Assembly (NCBI GenBank): GCA_036747295.1
Contig: DAIOCN010000022.1
Location: 1-43,694, forward strand
Direction of reading: 5' to 3'
From: UBA4736 sp002404015
Lineage (GTDB): Bacteria > Chloroflexota > Dormibacteria > Dormibacterales > Dormibacteraceae
Length of the DNA: 43,694 nucleotides
Part shown: positions 39,898 to 43,694 of the stretch, piece by piece
Layout: every line of letters begins with the position of its first letter
How positions within the stretch are numbered: position 1 is the stretch's first letter
Program-made: the position numbers and the translations under genes
Notes under the pieces: generated by a model
Told to the model about the DNA's origin: nothing
Seen by the model: only the letters and a program-made list of their open reading frames with translations
The model's database searches: none

Positions 39898-41025
39898 GTG
39901 ATCGAGCCCTCTGGGCCCGGGTCACCTCGGATCTCGCCCGAGCCCGAGCGGCCCTCGCCGCGCCGGCGCGGGACGGGTGCGCTCGTGGCCTCTATCTTGA
40001 TCGCCGCGATCGTCGGCGGCGGCGTCGCCACCGGGGTCACGCTGGGCATCCTCCGGCTGCAGTCCCGGACCAACCCACAGTCGGTCGACCTCGGCAGCCG
40101 CGTGACCGTGACCGAGGATAACGCCATAGCGACCGTGGCTCAGAAGGCTGCCCCGGCGGTCGTGTCGGTGACCGCGCAGGGCCGCTCCGCGGGCCTCGCC
40201 TCCGGCTTCCTGGTCACAAGCGACGGCTACATCGTCACCAACGTCGCCGCCATCGCCAACGCCGCGGGGCTCTCAGTCCTCGTCACCGGCGACGCCCGGC
40301 GCCACGACGCCCGAATCGTCGACTACGACTGCGAGACGGGTGTCGCCGTGCTCAAGGTGGACCAGGTCTCGAACGAGCCGACGCTCGCCTTCGGCGATTC
40401 GGCAGGGCTCAAGATCGGCCAGAACGTAGTGGCGGTCGGCGGCCCTCTGGGCGACCGGGTGAGCCGCGGGGTGGTGGGCTCGCTGCACCGGGCCCTTCTC
40501 CTCGACGGCTCGGCTACCGCGGGCGCCCAGGTGACCGACGTGATCCAGACGGACAGCCGGCTCGCCCCCGACGTCTCGGGTGGGCCGCTCCTGAACCTGG
40601 GCGGCCAGGTCGTGGGGGTGACGGCGGCCGGAGCGTCGGGCGGCCAGCCGGTCTCCTACGCGCTCTCGGCCAGCTTCATCCGCCCGGAGGTGGAGCAGAT
40701 CGTGCAGTCGGGCCAGCTCGTTGTGCCGACGCTGGGGATCCAGACCAGCGAGGTGACCGCCGAGGAGGCCGCGCTGCGCGGCGGCACGGCGGGCGCCCTG
40801 GTCGTCGTGGTGCGCGCCGGCGAGCCGGCCGAGGTGGCCGGCCTGAAGCAGGGCGACGTGATCACCGCCCTCGATGATGTGAAGCTGGACGCTGCCCACC
40901 CGCTCGGTGAGGTGCTGCGCACGCTCTACCGGCCCGCCCAGCGCGTCAACGTGACCTACTCGCGCGGGGGCACGTCAGACCAGAAGCAGGTGACGCTGGC
41001 CGGCGAACATCCGCGTTGCCAGTGA
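39898..41025 (+). CDS. HtrA/DegP-like membrane protein with PDZ domain, catalytic triad degenerate
   Basis: The 375-residue protein has a Pro/Arg-rich cytoplasmic start, a membrane helix (ALVASILIAAIVGGGVATGV, 28-47), a trypsin-like domain and a C-terminal PDZ domain (LGIQTSEVTAEEAALRGG to the end). Where HtrA proteases have the catalytic His (TNNHVV) this reads TNVAAI (Ala117), and where they have the Asp (ETDLAVLK) it reads ETGVAVLK (Gly148). The Ser (S227 in DVSGGPLLN) remains, but the motif GNSGG is altered. It is therefore probably a non-proteolytic binding or regulatory protein. Its stop overlaps the argS GTG (GTGA). Confidence 0.88.
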   Translation: MIEPSGPGSPRISPEPERPSPRRRGTGALVASILIAAIVGGGVATGVTLGILRLQSRTNPQSVDLGSRVTVTEDNAIATVAQKAAPAVVSVTAQGRSAGLASGFLVTSDGYIVTNVAAIANAAGLSVLVTGDARRHDARIVDYDCETGVAVLKVDQVSNEPTLAFGDSAGLKIGQNVVAVGGPLGDRVSRGVVGSLHRALLLDGSATAGAQVTDVIQTDSRLAPDVSGGPLLNLGGQVVGVTAAGASGGQPVSYALSASFIRPEVEQIVQSGQLVVPTLGIQTSEVTAEEAALRGGTAGALVVVVRAGEPAEVAGLKQGDVITALDDVKLDAAHPLGEVLRTLYRPAQRVNVTYSRGGTSDQKQVTLAGEHPRCQ

Positions 41026-42659
41026 GCTCCGGCGTCCGAGGCGAGCTGGAGGCCGCCGTCCTGGCCGCCGTCCGCGAGCTGGGCGTCAAGGAGCCGCCCG
41101 ACCTGGAGCTGGGGCGGGCCCGCAACCCGAATCACGGCGACTACGCGACGCCGGTCGCCATGAAGCTGGCGCGCGAGCTGCGCCGGCCGCCTCCCAAGAT
41201 CGCCTCGGACCTGGCGGAGCGGCTGAACCTGCCGCCCGAAGTCGCCAGCATCGAGCTGGCGGGGCCCTACCTCAACTTCCGCCTGGCCGAGGGCTGGCTG
41301 CAGAAGCTGGTGGGGCGGGTCGCCGCGGACCCTGATTACGGGCGGAGCCGGATGGGCGGGGGCGAGCGGGTGCAGGTCGAGTTCGCCAGCATCAACCCCA
41401 CCGGCCCCATTCACATCGGGCACGGCCGAGGCGTGATCCTCGGCGACGCGCTCAGCCGCCTCCTGGACTTCACCGGCCACCAGGTCCAGCGGGAGTACTA
41501 CGTCAACGACCAGAACACCCAGGCGCGCCGCTTTGGCGCCTCCGTCTACGCCCGGCTGCACGGGCTGGAGCCACCGGAAGGCGGCTACACAGGCGAGTAC
41601 GTCGCCGAGCTGGCGGAGCAGGCCCGGCGCGACCTACCCGGCATCGAGGAGCTGCCCGAGGAGGAGGCCGAGCTCCGGCTGCGGGGCTACGCCATCGACC
41701 GCATGGTCGATCTGATCGCGGCCACCGTGAGCCGCCTCAACGTCCACTACGACGAGTGGTTCCGGGAGAGCCGGCTCTGGGATGACGGCCTGCCCCAGAA
41801 GGCGATCGCGCGGCTCCGGGAGACCGGGCAGCTCCAGGAGCGCGAGGGCGCCACCTGGTTCGCGCCCGACGTGCCGGGCTGGGAGGAGGATGACGAGGAC
41901 CGCGTCGTCATCCGGTCCAACGGCGAGCCGACGTACTTCGCGTCCGACCTCGGCTACCTGCTCAGCAAGTTCGAGGAGCGGGGGTTCCAGCGCGTCATCG
42001 ACGTGTGGGGCTCCGACCACCACGGCTACATCCCGCGCATGAAGTCGGCGATGGCCGCCCTCGGCCTGGACCCCGCCGCCCTGGTCGTGATCCTCAACCA
42101 GATGGTCAACCTGAAGGAAGGCAAGATGTCGAAGCGGCAGGGCCGGTTCGTGCTGCTCGACGAGCTCGTCGACATGGTGGGCGCCGACGCGGTCCGCTTC
42201 TTCTACCTCGTGCGCTCGCCGGACACGATGATGGAGTTCGACCTCGACCTGGCGGTGTCGCAGAGCAACGAGAACCCGGTCTACTATGCGCAGTACGCGT
42301 ACGCCCGGCTGGCGAACGTGGACACGTTCGCAGCCGGCCGCGAGATGCCGGCCCAGCCCGAACTCAGCCTGCTGCGGGAGCCCTGGGAGCTCGCCCTCGC
42401 CCGCCAGATCGCCTACTGGCCGGAGGCCGTCGAGGAGGCGGCCCGGCTGCTGGAGCCGCACCGGATCCCCTACTTCGTGCACGACCTCGCCGACAGCGTC
42501 CACGCCTTTTACCAGGCGGGCAACCGCGACGCCGGGTACCGTGTCGTCGTGGACGACCCGGAGCTGATGCGGGCCCGGCTGGAGCTCTGCCGCGCCGGCC
42601 GCAACACGCTTCGCGCCGCCCTGGACCTGATGGGCGTGAGCGCACCCGACCGGATGTAA
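41022..42659 (+). CDS. argS: Arginyl-tRNA synthetase
   Basis: The 545-residue class I synthetase charges tRNA-Arg. It begins with the Add-1 RNA-binding domain (ARNPNHGDYATPVAMKLA), has the HIGH motif in ASINPTGPIHIGHGRG near 127-140, GSDHHGYIPRMKSAM, the KMSKS-equivalent KMSKRQGRFV near 370, and a DALR anticodon-binding C-terminus ending LDLMGVSAPDRM. GTG 41022, overlapping the previous stop, is preferred over TTG 41016. Confidence 0.97.
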   Translation: MSSGVRGELEAAVLAAVRELGVKEPPDLELGRARNPNHGDYATPVAMKLARELRRPPPKIASDLAERLNLPPEVASIELAGPYLNFRLAEGWLQKLVGRVAADPDYGRSRMGGGERVQVEFASINPTGPIHIGHGRGVILGDALSRLLDFTGHQVQREYYVNDQNTQARRFGASVYARLHGLEPPEGGYTGEYVAELAEQARRDLPGIEELPEEEAELRLRGYAIDRMVDLIAATVSRLNVHYDEWFRESRLWDDGLPQKAIARLRETGQLQEREGATWFAPDVPGWEEDDEDRVVIRSNGEPTYFASDLGYLLSKFEERGFQRVIDVWGSDHHGYIPRMKSAMAALGLDPAALVVILNQMVNLKEGKMSKRQGRFVLLDELVDMVGADAVRFFYLVRSPDTMMEFDLDLAVSQSNENPVYYAQYAYARLANVDTFAAGREMPAQPELSLLREPWELALARQIAYWPEAVEEAARLLEPHRIPYFVHDLADSVHAFYQAGNRDAGYRVVVDDPELMRARLELCRAGRNTLRAALDLMGVSAPDRM

Positions 42660-42670
42660 AGGAGAAGAGA

Positions 42671-43309
42671 TTGGACGTCACCTGGCTTGGCCACGGCTGC
42701 TTTCGGCTGCGGGGCAAGAGCGCTTCCGTCGTCACCGACCCCTACCCGCCTACGCTCGGCCCCAAGCTGGCCAAGCTGGAGGCCAACCTGGTCACCGTCA
42801 GCCACCAGCACCAGAACCACTGCTACCTGCAGGCCGTCGGCAAGGAGCCCTACGTGGTCGACGGGCCAGGCGAGTACGAGGCGGCCGGCGTCCACGTGAT
42901 CGGGGTGCCGACCTTTCACGACAACGATTCAGGCGCGACGTACGGGCGGAACACCGTCTACGTGATCGAGGTCGACGACGTCCGCGTGTGCCACCTCGGC
43001 GACCTGGGCCACAAGCTGGGGGATGACGCCCTGGAGACGATAAGCAACCTGGACGTGCTGCTGGTGCCGGTCGGCGGAGGCACCTCGCTCGACGCCGCCC
43101 GAGCGGCCGAGGTGGTGCGCCAGGTCGAGCCCCGCTACGTCGTACCCATGCACTACGCGCTGCCGGCGGTGAAGAAAGAACTGGCGCCCGTCGAGCGCTT
43201 TTTGAAAGAGATGGGCGCCGAAGGCACCGAACCACTGGCACGCCTCTCCCTACAGGCCAGCTCAGGCGAGATGGAAACGAAAGTAGTGGTCCTGGACGCG
43301 AGAACCTGA
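42671..43309 (+). CDS. MBL-fold (Lactamase_B_3/UPF0173-like) metal-dependent hydrolase
   Basis: The 212-residue protein opens VTWLGHGCFRLRGKSASVV, typical of the UPF0173/YtkL group, and has VSHQHQNHC where most MBL proteins have HxHxDH; the Asp is replaced by Asn, so the second metal site is altered. Later VCHLGDLGHKLGDDALE and VVPMHYALP fit the same group. TTG 42671 is chosen because AAGGAG (42659-42664) lies six bases upstream. It follows argS by 11 bases. Confidence 0.85.
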   Translation: MDVTWLGHGCFRLRGKSASVVTDPYPPTLGPKLAKLEANLVTVSHQHQNHCYLQAVGKEPYVVDGPGEYEAAGVHVIGVPTFHDNDSGATYGRNTVYVIEVDDVRVCHLGDLGHKLGDDALETISNLDVLLVPVGGGTSLDAARAAEVVRQVEPRYVVPMHYALPAVKKELAPVERFLKEMGAEGTEPLARLSLQASSGEMETKVVVLDART

Positions 43310-43327
43310 CCCACTCCGCCTGAGAAA

Positions 43328-43447
43328 GATGGCGCCGTAAGGGCGGGCTCCGCCCGCCTGTGTGAGTTCGCAACAAACTCGCCGACCGACATCTGCTGAG
43401 CGAAGGGGGCCCGGGAAAAACAGCCTGTTTCCCCCACGTCTGCTCAT
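43328..43447 (+). repeat. Dispersed structured repeat, copy C
   Basis: This copy has GATGGCGCCGTAAGG, hairpin 1 (GGCGGGC-TCC-GCCCGCC), TGTGTGAGTTCG, a re-registered hairpin 2 (GAGT-TCGCAACAA-ACTC), GCTGAGCGAAGGGGGC and a changed hairpin 3 (GGGAAAAACA-GCC-TGTTTCCCCC). It fills the gap between the MBL gene and the pyrG promoter. Confidence 0.82.
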
Positions 43448-43450
43448 GGG

Positions 43451-43456
43451 TACAAT
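43451..43456 (+). promoter_or_regulatory. Putative pyrG -10 box
   Basis: TACAAT, preceded by GGG as at the tmRNA promoter, lies 24 bases before the pyrG TTG. It follows directly on repeat copy C. No good -35 is seen. Confidence 0.5.
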
Positions 43457-43480
43457 TGCAAAAACCGCAGGGGGTCTAAG

Positions 43481-43694
43481 TTGTCGAAGTACGTTTTCGT
43501 GACCGGCGGTGTCGTATCCTCGCTCGGCAAAGGCATAACCGCGGCCTCGATCGGGACAATCCTGAAGGCGCGCGGCCTGTCGGTCTCCCTTCAGAAGCTG
43601 GACCCGTACCTGAACGTGGACCCGGGCACTATGAGCCCGTACCAGCACGGCGAGGTGTTCGTCACCGACGACGGCGCCGAGACCGACCTCGACC
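43481..43694 (+). CDS. pyrG: CTP synthase, 5' part (gene runs off the window)
   Basis: The 71 codons present read SKYVFVTGGVVSSLGKGITA, then LKARGLSVSLQKLDPYLNVD and PGTMSPYQHGEVFVTDDGAE, the unmistakable start of CTP synthase (UTP + ATP + glutamine to CTP). The P-loop GGVVSSLGKG is intact. TTG 43481 is the start, with AGGGGG six bases upstream. The glutaminase half lies beyond the window. Confidence 0.97.
   Translation, partial: MSKYVFVTGGVVSSLGKGITAASIGTILKARGLSVSLQKLDPYLNVDPGTMSPYQHGEVFVTDDGAETDLD

Noticed and set aside
1..43694. CRISPR array, prophage or integrase-type island
   Set aside because: No regularly spaced repeats, integrase, transposase or phage structural gene was found; the only mobile-type features are the two short non-coding elements and the dispersed repeats.

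Overview
The window is a gene-dense chromosomal segment of very high GC content from a bacterium that looks like a high-GC Terrabacteria lineage, either an actinobacterium or a Chloroflexota/Dormibacterota-type soil bacterium. The support is the combination of an SCO1664-family/DUF3090 pair, a deazaflavin (F420)-type nitroreductase, an InhA-type enoyl reductase, a TetR-controlled R2lox, MaoC/acyl-CoA dehydrogenase/P450 lipid genes, and many genes that start with GTG or TTG directly behind a TANNNT box without a leader. No 16S rRNA is present, so the lineage is inference.

Layout. 1-3.2 kb: a minus-strand unit of TetR regulator, R2lox oxidase and an AAA ATPase, with a clear operator. 3.2-3.6 kb: tmRNA. 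3.7-9.1 kb: a frameshifted Dph6-like gene, a sugar-type ABC importer (lipoprotein plus two permeases, no ATPase), a doubly broken MarR gene, and the scar of a deleted molybdenum-hydroxylase (cox/xdh) operon that keeps its MocA-like gene. 9.3-15.2 kb: F420-type oxidoreductase, class V aminotransferase, LapA-like membrane protein, LOG-family protein, phospholipase D-like protein and an APC permease. 15.2-18.2 kb: an SCO1-TlpA fusion, ctaB (haem O synthase) and a lactonase-like metallohydrolase. 18.2-22.1 kb: thymidine kinase, mercaptopyruvate-type sulfurtransferase, a LysE remnant, InhA-type enoyl reductase and an FAD oxidase, interrupted by two non-coding transposon-like elements, each bounded by CTAG.

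22.4-29.4 kb: an RNase H-like gene, a basic coiled-coil protein, then a VOC-SDR-acyl-CoA dehydrogenase-MaoC-MaoC-P450 series that looks like lipid or steroid catabolism, ending with an MFS carrier. 29.5-32.5 kb: ftsE-ftsX-M23 peptidase, a divisome cell-wall hydrolase module. 32.4-36.7 kb: minus-strand SRPBCC, membrane and surface proteins, then SCO1664-DUF3090-unknown, divergent from dnaK (36.7-38.6 kb), which ends in two terminators. 38.7-43.7 kb: NTF2-like protein, tRNA-Thr(CGT), GNAT, an HtrA-like protein that has lost its catalytic His and Asp, argS, an MBL-fold protein and the start of pyrG.

The most unusual signals are: (i) a family of three roughly 120-bp dispersed repeats (near 34.7, 39.2 and 43.4 kb) with three conserved hairpins, two of them kept despite sequence change; (ii) a recurring leaderless promoter architecture, TANNNT 6-9 nt before the start codon, at about a dozen genes, which also supports a CTG start; (iii) a CTAG-bounded element inserted where the CTAG itself supplies the stop codons of two convergent genes; (iv) several decayed genes (dph6-like, marR, coxM, YHS protein, lysE).
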